From contig NC_059545.1 in NCBI RefSeq assembly GCF_905220415.1, positions 134,001-198,000 of the forward strand: a DNA stretch of 64,000 nucleotides. Direction: 5' to 3'. The notes below the pieces were generated by a model. It made no database searches. It saw only the letters and a program-made list of their open reading frames with translations, and was not told where the DNA came from. The DNA comes from Colias croceus. Taxonomy: Eukaryota > Arthropoda > Insecta > Lepidoptera > Pieridae. Below, one piece after another: positions 1 through 12,900 of the stretch. The translations under genes were made by a program, and so were the position numbers. Numbering within the stretch: position 1 is the first letter of the stretch; every line of letters starts with the position of its first letter.

Positions 1-133
1 CATTTTACGTTTTAAAAAATACTTATAAAAGGATTTCAGAAGTTGTTTCTCCATTTGTAATATAAATAAACGCTAACGGTTAATTAATTATAAATTTTAT
101 TTTACGACACTAAAGTATGACCGGTGAGCGATA

Positions 134-192
134 GGTCCGTATGTGTGTGTCTGTGTGTGTGGTGTGTACACACAACATAGTGTGTGTGTGGC
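134..192. repeat. (TG)n microsatellite
   Basis: An interrupted run of TG dinucleotides with a short ACACAC inversion in the middle. It is a simple repeat with no coding signal. Confidence 0.8.
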
Positions 193-1039
193 GCTAGGTG
201 CAGGCGGGTAAGTGCTAGCAATTACCACGGCTCGCGTGCATTTTTTTCACAAACCAATCTTATTCCCACACGCACGTGGATAACATAAACACACATACTC
301 ACACGTGTGCGTTGTGGTTACAACTCTGCATCAAATTCCGAGTGTAAATTATGCAACTGTTGTTAAATAATTATAAATATGCAACCATGTAAATTTTAAT
401 CTACTAACGGTGTAAAATTTGTCTTAAACGTTAATCAATCAGATTACTTAAAAAGCGATTTTCATAAGAATATAACAAAATAAAGGCAAAATTCTTTAAA
501 ATATTTTTTTGTCTTTACTGAACTCTACAAAGTACTCTTAACCTCCTTTAAAAGTGTTTTTGAGTTAAGAATCCCATCTTCATGGAAATTAAAATAATAA
601 GGGAAAAGAGCAAATTGCGCAATAAATAATATAATATGAAACCGGCAATAAACGAGCAGTGAAGCCTGTACATGGAACTGAAAATACCTTGACATAGAAA
701 GAGCCGCGCGCTGACACATCACAAAGGAGCTTCTTGCTTCACGACTCGTTCCGAGAATAATCGCACGCAAGGCGCGCCGCGGGGCGAGCTTATGGAATGC
801 GTTGTTTCTGCGGCCCGTTGGCGATAATGGCAATAATGGGGAAATTATTGATTTGCGTATGTCGTTATTGCTTTGCCTTTCGCTCTGAGAGTGTTGTGGG
901 GAATTATATTGCATTACTTGTCTCTCACTTGAGTATAGGAAAGAAAGGTTTAACAGGTTAGAACATTTACCAAGTAAGAATATTTATGATTTGAAATGTA
1001 AATATGTATTTATGAAATTAAATGCCCCTTTTTAAATAG

Positions 1040-1197
1040 TCAAACCCAAACATTTAATTCAATTAGACTTCTTCTAGATTTATAGCTGATGTAATTTTGA
1101 TTCGTCATAATATTTTTTAATATTTACCACTGATTCGGAAAGCAGTATATCTACGGAGAAGAACCGGCAAGAAACTTCATAGTTGTACTTTTAAAAG
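1040..1197 (-). mobile_element. LINE 3'-end remnant (Lepidoptera-type)
   Basis: Read on the - strand, this contains 'TTGCCGGTTCTTCTCCG', a diverged TTCGGAA-type block and a tail ending near 'TTGAATTAAATGTTTGGG'. A second, opposite-orientation copy with the same block order is at 25780-25905. The layout resembles the 3' ends of Jockey/CR1-like LINEs common in moths and butterflies. The family name is inferred from memory of such tails. Confidence 0.55.
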
Positions 1198-2031
1198 CAT
1201 GTAAATATTAAATTTTAGTTTTACAAAATAGGTACCTATGTAACTACTTACACATAATATAATATAATAATAATGATGCCAAAGAACTGTCCTATTCTTC
1301 TTACGCGACAAGTTTCCATGGATTTTTATCTTTCATATATTCATTAATTCTATATTATTGTAATTGTTTCATTCGTTGACAAATTAGTAGCAAGATAGTA
1401 TATTTATAGCGTTGGCTGATCGTGCAAGGTGGTTGTGAGGGCGGCGGGCGCAGGGCGGGGGCGGGGGAGGGACCGGTCCGACCGCCCTTACTTTCGTCTG
1501 ACCTCTCGCGCTTTCATAACTGTTTACATTTATGGTCACAGACTTTATATCTCCTGTAAATAAATATACATTACGGTCAGTTGTTGCATTATGCCAAGTT
1601 TATTCGAACTACGCAAGAGAATGCAACTGAAAACATTTTATTTTCGATAAATAAATCATTACAATTTACACATAAAAGCCAGTTTATATTAAGACAGACA
1701 ATAAAAAGGAATAAATCAGTATTAAAGCGGCAGTCATGAGAATCTCCGAAGCGCTGCAGCTGCTATAAAAGACATCAACGCGCGCGCAAAGCTTAACGGA
1801 AGCAATAGAGCTTGGAATGCATCTGGTATTTATTAGCGTCGGGACTGATGGTGTAAATACATGATGTAATGATGGAATGTTTATAAAAAAATTGATAATT
1901 CAATAAACGAAAAGGCTTATTAAGTGCGTCGTAACAATTTGTATTCGCTGTATAAACGAATCTTTTAGTAATATATTTGTTGTTCTACATTAAGTTTTCA
2001 AATTAGTAGCGACATCAAATATATATAAAAC

Positions 2032-2362
2032 TAGCTGACCCCACAAACGTTGTTCTTTCTTAGTTATGAATATGAACGGTGAAACGCGTAAAGGGTTCTA
2101 ATTATTATTAAAAAACGCCATCTATTGCATACTTACTCAATCCCGTCAACTTATGTCGCAGATAATTATTGTTAAATAATAGACAAAAAAAAAATTGAAA
2201 TACATAAAATTATTTTGCGACTAAACTGAGATATAACCCTTCTTATCTTTCAAGTTAGATCAAACTACATCCGGGGTGCAAATATTAAAATCGGTTCAGT
2301 AGCTTTGGAGTCCATCGCGGTCAAACAACATGACACACGTAGTATATTATTATTAGTCTGTG
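2032..2362 (+). mobile_element. Retroelement remnant, 'CTAGCTGACCCC...ATCGGTTCAGTAG' type
   Basis: It starts with CTAGCTGACCCCACAAACG and carries the conserved 'AAATCGGTTCAGTAG...GGAGTCCATCGCGG' segment seen in many lepidopteran non-LTR remnants. It has no open reading frame. The last 24 nt (2339-2362) are identical to a short string at 51937-51960 and are flanked by the direct repeat ATGACAC; see findings. Confidence 0.55.
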
Positions 2363-5300
2363 ATGACACGTACTTTTTTATATGTATTTAAAGATCCTCG
2401 ATACGATGAACAATTTACGTTTTTACTTTTAGTAATTTAGAGATTGAACTTGATTTTATTTGTATACATAATATAAACTTTTCATATATTATTGTAAATT
2501 GTAATATTTATGATGTTAGCACATACAGTTCCGCGAACTAGTCATAGTGTTTCTTTTATTTTTCCGTAGTACAATTTGATAAATTCGTCTCGGACAAAAT
2601 TAAATTGTAGAATATAAATTAACGGAATATTTTATCACAATACATGTAATATCCTGTCATTTAGGTAACGTTTTATCTAAATATAAGTAGTGCAGAGGGC
2701 AGGTTGGTTGCATCTCGCGGCGGCGCGGCGGCGCCCTGCGGACCGCGATCCTATCGCCGCACGACCTGCCTCTCTCTCAACTGGTTACCTACATACACTT
2801 CGCTAAGTACTAGACACTATTGAAATACCAATTACTAACATTAAACTATGGTATATATTCTTGAAAGAGGATTCGTTTTAATTAAAATTTTTACCTTTTA
2901 TGGAAAGAGATTAGATGATAGATAGTATTTAGTTTAACGAAAGTATTAGTTATGTATTTAGAAACCGAAGATATTCGTCGTATTAATCAGTTTTTTGTAA
3001 CAGGGTCGCGGACTTAAATAACAAAAATGTACCCAATGACATTATATTAATAAAACATATTATGCGTGATATATATTATGTATCTGTAAACCCTTACGTA
3101 CACGATTGCTCGTTTACCTTCAGCCTCTTTATCATATCAACATAAATGTCCTTATCACAATGGAACGTGTAACGAGTCGCTGCGGCCGGAGCGCGCGAGA
3201 TTGTCATCGTTCCGCGAATCCACGGAATTGCTGCTTATCTCGGCTTATCCCTTTGTTTGTTTAACTTACCTTTGTTTTATTTACTAGGTATCTTGGAATT
3301 AAGTGACGAGCTTTGTCGTAGCTTATAGCAAAAACGGACCGTGTGTGTCTTTGTAATATTTTGAGTGTATATAATAATAAATTTTGTAATATAATATTCC
3401 TTTATCTCTGTTATTATTTTAAGGACATTCAAAAAAATGCGGTGTATTATAAATTTTAATAGAAGATCATTTGTGAGCCGTGGTTTCATGCTTAAAGCAT
3501 TTTTTTAACCTAACACAATTCTTGATATGTCTACCAGCTCTATACACATTGGAATGGAACATTCAAAATGCAACAACGAAATTTTTAAGTAGAATTTAAA
3601 TAATAGTAAGTTTAAAAGTATGTGAAATGGTGCAGAGAGAGGAATTTAACCACATCCACCCAAGAAGTTAATGATATTGTATCCGATCTTGTGTCGATAG
3701 CAATAATCGCGTAGATTAGCCACGTGCGCGGAAACACGTCCCCCCCTCCCCCTCCCCGCGCTCCGCTCCCCGCCCCGCGCCGGACCACACCAGCCTCTAC
3801 TGTTACAGGTTGATGACCCTTCAAATAACATATTATCTATATCTTACTTTATGACGAGATGACTTCTTGATACGATTGCAAAAAGTTCAAACAAATGTTC
3901 GAGCTCGTGTGGCTTAGAACTTGAATGTTAAGTTTATAACGTGGTTGTAGGCAAAATAACATACATTCATATAACATAAACTAGCAGTGTATAGAGGCAT
4001 TTTTTATGTCATAGCTTGGGAAGCGAACGGATGCGTGATGACAAGCTGTACTACATGACAACACATATTATGGTAGTTTCAATATTATACAAGACAAGAT
4101 ATGCGATACAGACAGCTTTATTGTCAGAATTGTTAGTTTTTTACAAAATCAAGAAACGTGCTTCAGAAAACATGAATTCAATTCACACTTGTATATTTCA
4201 TTAATAAATGCGATATGTTTTTTAAAATGATAACCTTTATTAAAAATATGTCAAATTAAATTAAAAAAAAAATTAAGATTAGCTTCTTTGGCCGATTCAC
4301 TGTGGTGAGCGATAATACCTCAGAAAGCATCTATTGATGATCGTCTCATCCAATAATTATTAGTATTAAATAATTTGACCTGCTCTGGTACATTTTTCCT
4401 GAGATTGCTCTTTTCCACCATTACGACGATCACTCGGTTATTTGCTTGTATCTCGGGCTGTCACATCTGATGCGATGAGAATTAGAAAATTGTTACAATT
4501 CTCTTTAAATGCCTTCAATTGTGAATTTCTTTAATATAACGACATTACGCAAGCGTTGAGTAAAAGCTTAACTAATTCCATTGTTCGAATAGATACGAGG
4601 TGTATGCGTGATGATGAATGAGTATTAACAATACTGCATTGTGTGATGTTGTGCTTTCTGTGTTCTGTGTGCCTTTGGTTGTTTATGTATGTACATATAT
4701 CGCAGTCATCTCTACATGCTACTGTACCAAGCAACTGTGCGAATTTAGTAAAACTAGTTTTTTGCTAAATATATGCACAATGAATTACATATTCACATGC
4801 GAGTATAGTTTTAAAAACATTTCTAGAAACAATGAAGTGTTCTATTTAAAATGTTTAGAAACGATATTGAAGTATTCCTTCTAAAACTTTTAAAATGTCT
4901 TTGTAAAATCATAAGTTCCACACAATATAGTAATTATTTTTCATTTAATTATTTTAAATCCTACGTTATCCTGCAAATATTACTCATGTTTGTCATAAAC
5001 TACACGCTCGTCAAAGCTCCTCTCGGGTTGACCTGCCACAACAAAAATAAAATGTTGTCCAGGAATAATGTGGAACAATTTTAGTGGTTTCGGAGATTTT
5101 AGTTAGTTTATAAATAAACAAATCTACATTCTTCTACATAATTAGTGTAACCTAGTGAAGATAGCAAAAAATACAGTATTATTTAATAATTACTCCAGAA
5201 GCGAATGAATACAATAAAGCCTTCTAAGTTTATTTTCAATAGTAATAAAGTATGAGAGCATTCTTTAACATAATTGATATTTTATAACATTTAATAATCA

Positions 5301-6159
5301 TAAAACAGCAGGATATTGCCTTTGATAGTTAATTGTAAATTACAAGCGCTGAAGTAGAAATCGCGGCAGTGTGTCTGTGTGCAGCCCGCAGCGGCCGAGC
5401 CACCGTCACTCGCCTCTTAGCCACTGCTACCATTTTTTGCTCAACTTTCATTAACTTTGTAATGATTAAGTACTTCCTTCTTTTCGTTTCCTATCCGATG
5501 TTTTTGTAGTGACCCTATTTAACAAATTGTTGAAATTGTTCAAAGAAACGTAGGAGGAAAATAGTTATTTACAGCTTCTCAAACATAGGTATGTTACTTT
5601 TACCGTTGGAGATGGTTTTCTCACATAAATTACATTATTACTACGTTAAGTTCTAAAAAATATATCTTTCTTTATGTTACTAAACGGTTTACATTTACAT
5701 GATAAATAAGTTCAAAACGCGATCGAAACATAAGATAAGATTAACGTTAATATATTATGGTATTCATAGCACACAGCACTGGCGCGTGAAGTGTGCGATA
5801 ATTAATATTGTAACGCGAGCCTTCGACGGAAAAACCTGATAACAGCTTTCGTATTCAGAAGGAGCGCTCTTCACTATAATAATAAAACGTTACGTTCATT
5901 CTAGAACTGTCAGAGAAGCGGAAATAGCAATGATTATTGATACTTATGTAGTAGGTACAAACATTTTATGTTATTCAAATACATAGTAACGTATGAAATA
6001 TATAAATATATATATCAATTTTCTTTATTACAAAAGCCTTTGTTGTAACTCGATCAAAAAAGTCAATACATAGCATCAAACCGCATACTTATTTGGTAGT
6101 AACGTTATGAGCTGCGATAAAGTTCTCAGGCTCAACGAGAAAATATTTGAGCAGGGTGA

Positions 6160-6355
6160 TGCAGCGAGGTGTCCTTCGATCACGTAACAATAAAAAGGTT
6201 TTTGACGCGGCACGTGTGCGGTATTCCACGGCGATCTGGCTCCTGGGCCGAGTGGGACAAGGTCGACATTGGCGCGCACCGGGCGGACGACCGGTCGCGC
6301 CCCGCGCCCCGCACCCGCCGCCCGCACACACACTACAACCACGCAAAGCTGCTAT
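6160..6355 (+). CDS. Probable upstream exon of the Dachs-like myosin
   Basis: The + frame that includes codon 6169 is open from 6160 and contains the protein-like stretch FDHVTIKRFLTRHVCGI followed by SWAEWDKVDIGAH. From about 6237 onward nearly all third codon positions are G or C, as in the firmly placed myosin exons; the other frames lack this. If it ends at 6355 (donor gtttat, weak), the leftover base is in phase with the 6933 exon and the join reads ...HAKLLY-ASSSNEAV. The acceptor is uncertain (cag at 6160-6162 or aag near 6198). It could instead be a CpG-rich 5'UTR or promoter. A transcript would settle it. Confidence 0.4.
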
Positions 6356-6932
6356 GTTTATTGTATATCGGATATAGCTTTTTAGGAGTATAAGGCATAA
6401 GCTTTAAGAGAACTATGTATATGTTGCGAGTTATGCTTTGCAGTTTTTATAAGAGCTGCACAAGCTACGTGACTCATTCACGATTGCAATCGTTGCATCG
6501 CATCCGGCTCGTTAAAATATTTACTCTGTCGTACAGTGAAAGTTTATACAATTTGTCAAGCTTGTTCAACTTTTTGTGCTTTAAAAATATTTGCAGTCAT
6601 TATTTTTTGTGCAAGATGTAGACGTTGCTATAGAAATAAAAATTACTTCATTTCAATCTTATCGTAGATCGATCTATGGATCGCATCTATTTCCTTCGGC
6701 GAGGACATATGGAATGCAGTTTATCTTCTGCAATAGAGGATGTTAATTAAAAGATTTTTACTTGGTTAAATCCATAAGTGTGTAGACATTTTTGAATTAT
6801 AATTTGCAATTTAAATTCATCAATTCAGTTTCATTAGTATTCAAAATAAAAATGAAAGCACATTGGTGTCACAACTTTTTATAATTACTCTAGGCATATG
6901 ACGATTATCTATAATTGTTTGATAACTTGCAG

Positions 6933-9900
6933 ATGCATCATCCTCGAATGAAGCGGTGCACTTGCAGCGACGGCTGCTAAGCCTCAGTTCGGAGCTGGTG
7001 ACGCTCCGCAACCATTTGCACGTGGGCGGGGCGGCCGGTGCGGCGGGCGCTGCCGGTGCGGCCGGCGCTGCTGGGGCGGCAGGTGCGGCAGGTGCGGGCG
7101 GTGCCGCCAGCGGCGGGCAGCCGGCGGTGCCGCCACGCGCGCCGCTGCTGCTGCCGCCGCCAGCACCCGCGCCACCGCATCAGGCTCATCCACCTCCACC
7201 TCCACCTGGTAAACTTACCACGATAGATATTCAAGTTTTATCACGTCAAATAATGCAAAAAAAACTAAAATTAAATGATATGTTATAATATTGGTTCCGC
7301 TTACGATAAACAAAAATAAACGCAAATAATAAACAAAATAATTTACTAATCGTGATTTTCTTTGCTTTAAAAGGATTTTTATATACGTTTTAATTATTTC
7401 TTTCTATTGATTAGAGTTCTAAACATTAGTTTAAAACTGTGATAATTTTTAAAATTCATTAGATAAACCGCATTTAAAGCATAGCTAATAAATTAACGCG
7501 ATCTTTTCAAAGTATCTAATCGCGCAATGTTCCAGAAGCAAGATGGCGCAGCTCGTCAGGCCCCGCAAGCGCGGCGCCGAGCTGTGCGCCGAGCGGGCCC
7601 GCGCCCGCGCCCGGCTGCGACGTCGACGACCTCATCCACCTGCGCGGGCCCCTCACGGAGGACGCGCTCGTGCGGGCCCTGCAGACCAGGTTCTACAATA
7701 ATAAGTTTTATGTGAGTATGCTGATAATGTATCATGCCATTTTAGGGTTCTTATAACAGAATATTCGATTTGAATTTCGATTGCGATTCGATTCCTGGGT
7801 TCGATTCCCGGTAGAGACGAAGAAAAAAAAATGTCTCGGTCTGGTAGGACACAGAAGGCTGATCACCTACTTGTCCCTAAAGAAAAATCGATCAGCGAAA
7901 CAGATGTACAGTATTCAATAATTAATAATGCACATGCAAATCTTCGCTAATTGTCGTATTTCTAAAATGTATTTCATTCGACTACACAAATTTTAATTAA
8001 TTATGCATGAAGAAAATGTATTTAACCACTCTATATACATATCGTCTTCGGACGCTCCGGGAATATGACAGTTACCAAACTGTGATGAAGATTTCAATGT
8101 GCATTATCACTTTTGGAGTACTGTATGCATAATGCATCTGCCCCTTACCCTACGGGGACATGGGACTTCACTTTATTTTTATAACAGAATATTACTATCA
8201 GGATCAAAATTTGTAACTGTAACTCACAATATATTAATGAGCTACGCGAAACGCTGAAAATATGTCTTTAAAGCTTTAAAAAATCTTTTCCAAGAGTATT
8301 TTCTTCCCAGCATTAAATATATTCCAAAATTGTCAATTTAGTCTATTTCCCTTCAAATATAATATATTTCAGTTACTAATTTGTATTTTCATGTAAGTGA
8401 ACTTATCTTCGTTTCTTCACTTCTATATTTCTAATTAATGTATAACACAATTTCAGACATCAGTGGGTCCGATCGTAGTGGCGATGAACGCATACACGGA
8501 CGCAGCGAACGCGCTGACGCCGGGCGCGGCGCGCGCGCAGCGGCCCGAGCTGGCGCGGCTCGTGCACGACGCTGTGCGACACCAGGCTGATACGGGATGC
8601 CCGCAAGCTATCATACTATCCGGTGCTTATCATATAATTATTATCAATTGAGTATTATTAATGTTAACTTGAATACCTACTGCTGTTATGAGAAATCCTC
8701 AATCCAATAGCATTTCGTAAAACCGATGGGTCATTTGAATCAAAATACGAATTAGCGTTAAAAAAAATGTTCTATTTTCCTTACGATTGCAAAGACGAAA
8801 TAGCAGTTTTTAATTATTTTTAATAGTAAAATGAAAATAGTCTTATTTGATAGAATTTTATTCATCACAATTTTGTTTATATAATATGTATTGATATTGC
8901 ATAGAATACATTTAGAAAACAATACCAAAGAGCTAACATTATAATGATGTATTGTGCAGGCGTGTCGGGGTCGGGCAAGACGTACGCGTCGATGGTGCTG
9001 CTGCGGCGGCTGTTCGACGTGGCGGGCGGCGGGCCCGAGACGGACGCGTTCAAGCACCTCGCCGCCGCCTTCACCGTGCTGCGCTCGCTCGGCACCGCCG
9101 CCACGCACGCCAACTCGCACTCCAGCCGCATTGTTAGTCAACAATTATAATTACTTGTGGTTTGAATGCATTAGTAATATTTAACCGACTTCAAAAAAAA
9201 GGAGGAGGTTATCAATTCGGCCAGTATATATTTTTTTATGTATGTACACCGATTACTCCGAGGTTTCTGAACCGATTTACGTGATTCTTTTTTTGATTGA
9301 TGCGGAATGGTGTCGATTAATTGGGCTCATAAAAAATTTATTCGGAAAGGCACAGTAGTTTTTATTTTATGAGCATTTTTAGACAAAAGTGGGAAGATCG
9401 AGATCAGACGATCTCGATGACTTAATTGAAATGTAGCTTTATATTTTTTTTATAACTTTGATTCACTTCCCAGTAACCTATTGAGCTAAAATTTTGTATA
9501 CGTATATAAATTGAAGTAATGTAAATTTAAAGTAGGTGCCAAGCACTAAGCACTTAGTATTAAGCCCGTGCACCGACATCAAACCTATTGAATAAATAGC
9601 ATACCTTAATAATATATAGTTATTAATAATATCAAATCTTTTTTATTTTTTACTTTTCTGTTTTGGAAGTCGGTTGTTTTTAACGTAGTTATTTTTTTCA
9701 GAAATAGCTAGGCTCTATGTGATAGCAATTTATTTTACATTTTTTATAAACTGATTAGGGCACAATAAATAAAGCAAAAATATATTCAAAAGACGTCTAA
9801 ATGTTTTATCTATTTACAAGTGTGTTGTTTGTATTTCCAGGGTCACTTTATCGAAGTGCAAGTGACGGACGGCGCACTGTACCGCACGAAGATCCACTGC

Positions 9901-12900
9901 TACTTCCTGGACCAGACGCGCGTGGTGCGGCCGCCGGCGGGCGAGCGCAACTACCACATCTTCTACCAGATGCTGGCTGGCTTGTCGGCGGACGAGCGCT
10001 CGCAGCTGCATCTCGACCCCTACACGCCGCAAGACTTACGGTTAGCATTTAATAATTCTTCTATGTGGAAGTTGGAACTGCTAAGTTCAGTTTTGTTATA
10101 CAGTACTTACAAGAACAGCTAACTAGAACGAATTATTTCACTCCATCATTTAATGTCGCATGCAATAACTAATTACGACATTAACGGTACAGAAATAAAC
10201 AAAATAACAGTTAATGGGATCATCACACCTGAATAGAAACCGAACCATACATTTTCAGTTGAAAACTCAAAACGCAATTTTCAATGATGTATTTGGAAAG
10301 TTGCAATATAGCTATCTGCTATAGTATATTGACTTTATAGGACGTTTAAAGACTTGGATCGAAGTAATATGTTTATTTCTGGCAGTTATCTGTCATCATC
10401 TGTGTCGCGTCGGTCGGACGCGGAGGACGCGGCGCGGTTCGCGGCGTGGAAGAGCTGCCTGGGCGTGCTCGGCATCCCCTTCCTGGACGTAGTGCGCGTG
10501 CTCGCCGCCGTGCTGCTGCTCGGGAACGTCACCTTCACTGACGGCGCGGACGGCACCGCTGAGCCCAGTGGCGAGGTATATACCTTACTATACATACCTG
10601 TACTGTAGTAGAACAGGTAAAAGAGCCTGTAACTCGTAGGTCAAAATCACTTGTATCAATGATTGTGTTATTGTACCATCTTTGTAGTAAGTTATATCGT
10701 TATGATGTTATGACGTTTATTCATTTCAATGCGCCCAGCATTGAAGTGGAAATAAAGGAAGTCTTTAAAGATAAATCACATTTTTAATCGTAAATGTAAT
10801 CGAATCGGATTACTTGTGCCATTATAATAAATACTTTTAAAAGGTATACATTCAAGTTAAAATAACAAACAAGAAAGTTACCTAGCAGTCCTCGTTTAAA
10901 TTTCTTTTATCCGACACTTGGATACATTCTAGGGCAGCTCTAGTTTGGGTGTAGTTTGGTTTTGGGGTGTAGTAACGCTAAAATTAGAAATGTGTAATGC
11001 TCGTAGAACATGATAGGAAACGGTAAATATTAAGCTTTTTTTAGTTGTAGTTATTATTGTTTATATAATGTGTTTAATAATGCATATTTGCGTCGTAGGC
11101 GGAGCTGGCGGCGGCGGGCGCGCTGCTGGGTGTGGGCGCGGCGGCGCTGGTGCGCGGGCTGGGCACGCGCGGCGCGGCGCGGGGCCGTGCGGCGGTGCGC
11201 GCGCCCGCCAGCGCCGCCGCCGCCGCCGCCGCGCGCGACGCGCTGGCCAAGGCGCTGTACTGCCGCACCGTCGCCACCATCGTGCGCCGCGCCAACTCGC
11301 TCAAGCGCCTCGGCTCTACCCTCGGAACGTTGTCCTCCGACTCTAATGAATCGGTTCGTACTAAATGGCAATTAGAAAGCGTATACAGAGGCGGCATAAG
11401 GCGTGGGCGACGTGGGCCTACGGCCTCGCGGTACAAGGGGCCTCGCGCCTCAATATTTTTTAAAGCGAGAATAAAATAAAATAAAAATAACTACGTTAAA
11501 AACAACCGACTTCAAAAACGGAAAAGCAGAAAATAAAAAAGATTTGATATTATTAATTACTACTAGGGATGCATCGATACGCCTTTTCGCCGATACGATA
11601 CCGATACCGATACTCTTATAAAAATATCGGCGATACCGATACCGATACGCTTAATGTGAATTAAAAAATGAAGGTATGATAAATAAATCACAAGTCAGAT
11701 TTTTTTTTTATTAATATAAAAAGTAGAGACATAGGATAATAATAAGGCAATTAAAAATTTTAGTAATTAAAATTAAAATTGATAAGATTTTTGTTTAAAA
11801 AACAAAGTAATCTTAAGTTTTGCGGAGAAAGGAGATTTCGCAAGTCTGTTTGAATATCTGGAAAATAGTCTCTCAGATGCAACAGAAGTCAGAACTCATT
11901 TGGAAACTAAAGTACCTACTTTTGCGCAATTTTTTTCAAGTTTGGGTATAAAACGTCATTGCGCCAGAAAACGAATGGATCTGCATCTCTCGATATATTA
12001 GGACAACTCAACAACACACTCACAACTCGTCACTTTACCTCCCGTCACTTTAACTGGCGTCACTTTACCTCCCGTCACTTTAACTTGCGTCACTTTAACT
12101 CCCGCCACTTTCACTCGCGTCACTTTAACTCCCGTCACTTTAGTAACTTATTTATTTATTTATTCATTAGAAATACCAACGTTTGATTACATTGAAGCAT
12201 TAACTATTAACTTAGACTTAAATGTTTTAGTGAATGTAACAAACAATTACAGGTATTTACAACATGCAAAGTATAAATTTCACAAACCAACCATTAATTT
12301 TATATACATACTACAAATAACAAAAAAAAAACATTATAATGTGAAGGAGGATAACAAAGGAGTAACTTATATATGTATACTAATAACAATCAGTTAAGTC
12401 TTACTGCTAACATTAAACAATAAAACAATGTATCGCTGTTTTAATTTTAACATAAAGCTAAGATTATATAATTGTATAATTGCAATAATTAGAACTACAT
12501 GATTATTCTTTGAACTTACATACAATAAATTCACGAACAGTCTGGAGCGATGTATTATTAATATCAATGATATCACTGATATCATATAACTTCCGTCACT
12601 TTAGCTTCCGTCACTTTACCTCCCGCCACATTAACTCCCGTCACTTTACCTCCCGTTACTTTTGTCATTCGTTATTTTAAACTACATTTAAAGTTTCCCT
12701 TTATTATCCATAAGTTTCTATTCCCTAAATCGAAATAATTTTGACTAACTTTCACTTTAACTTTAACTCCCGTCACTTTAATTCCCGTCACTTTAACTCC
12801 CAACACTTTAACTCGCGTCACTTTACCTCCCGTTACTTTAACTTCCGCCACTTTAACTTGCGTCACTTTACCTCCCGTTACTTTAGCTTCCGTAACTTTA

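Larger units (their letters stand above)
1..6159. other. Non-coding region upstream of the myosin exons
   Basis: No convincing exon was found here. The DNA is AT-rich with isolated CpG-rich islands near 1435-1510, 2695-2775, 3180-3240, 3735-3800 and 5365-5420. Short open frames in these islands lack both convincing splice sites and protein-like composition. They could be promoter, 5'UTR or enhancer sequence of the downstream + strand myosin gene, whose start codon I did not find. Repeat remnants inside are listed separately. Confidence 0.5.

Noticed and set aside
525..914. 129-codon open frame on the - strand
   Set aside because: Low-complexity, start codon in no useful context, no splice partners, no recognisable domain; contains AT-rich runs typical of chance frames.
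7795..7815. tRNA gene suggested by the B-box sequence
   Set aside because: No A box and no cloverleaf around it; it belongs to a SINE bounded by a target duplication.
11054..11479. Overlapping frames of 92-120 codons on both strands
   Set aside because: Shadows of the GC-rich myosin exon 11099-11353, whose frame is fixed by both splice junctions.
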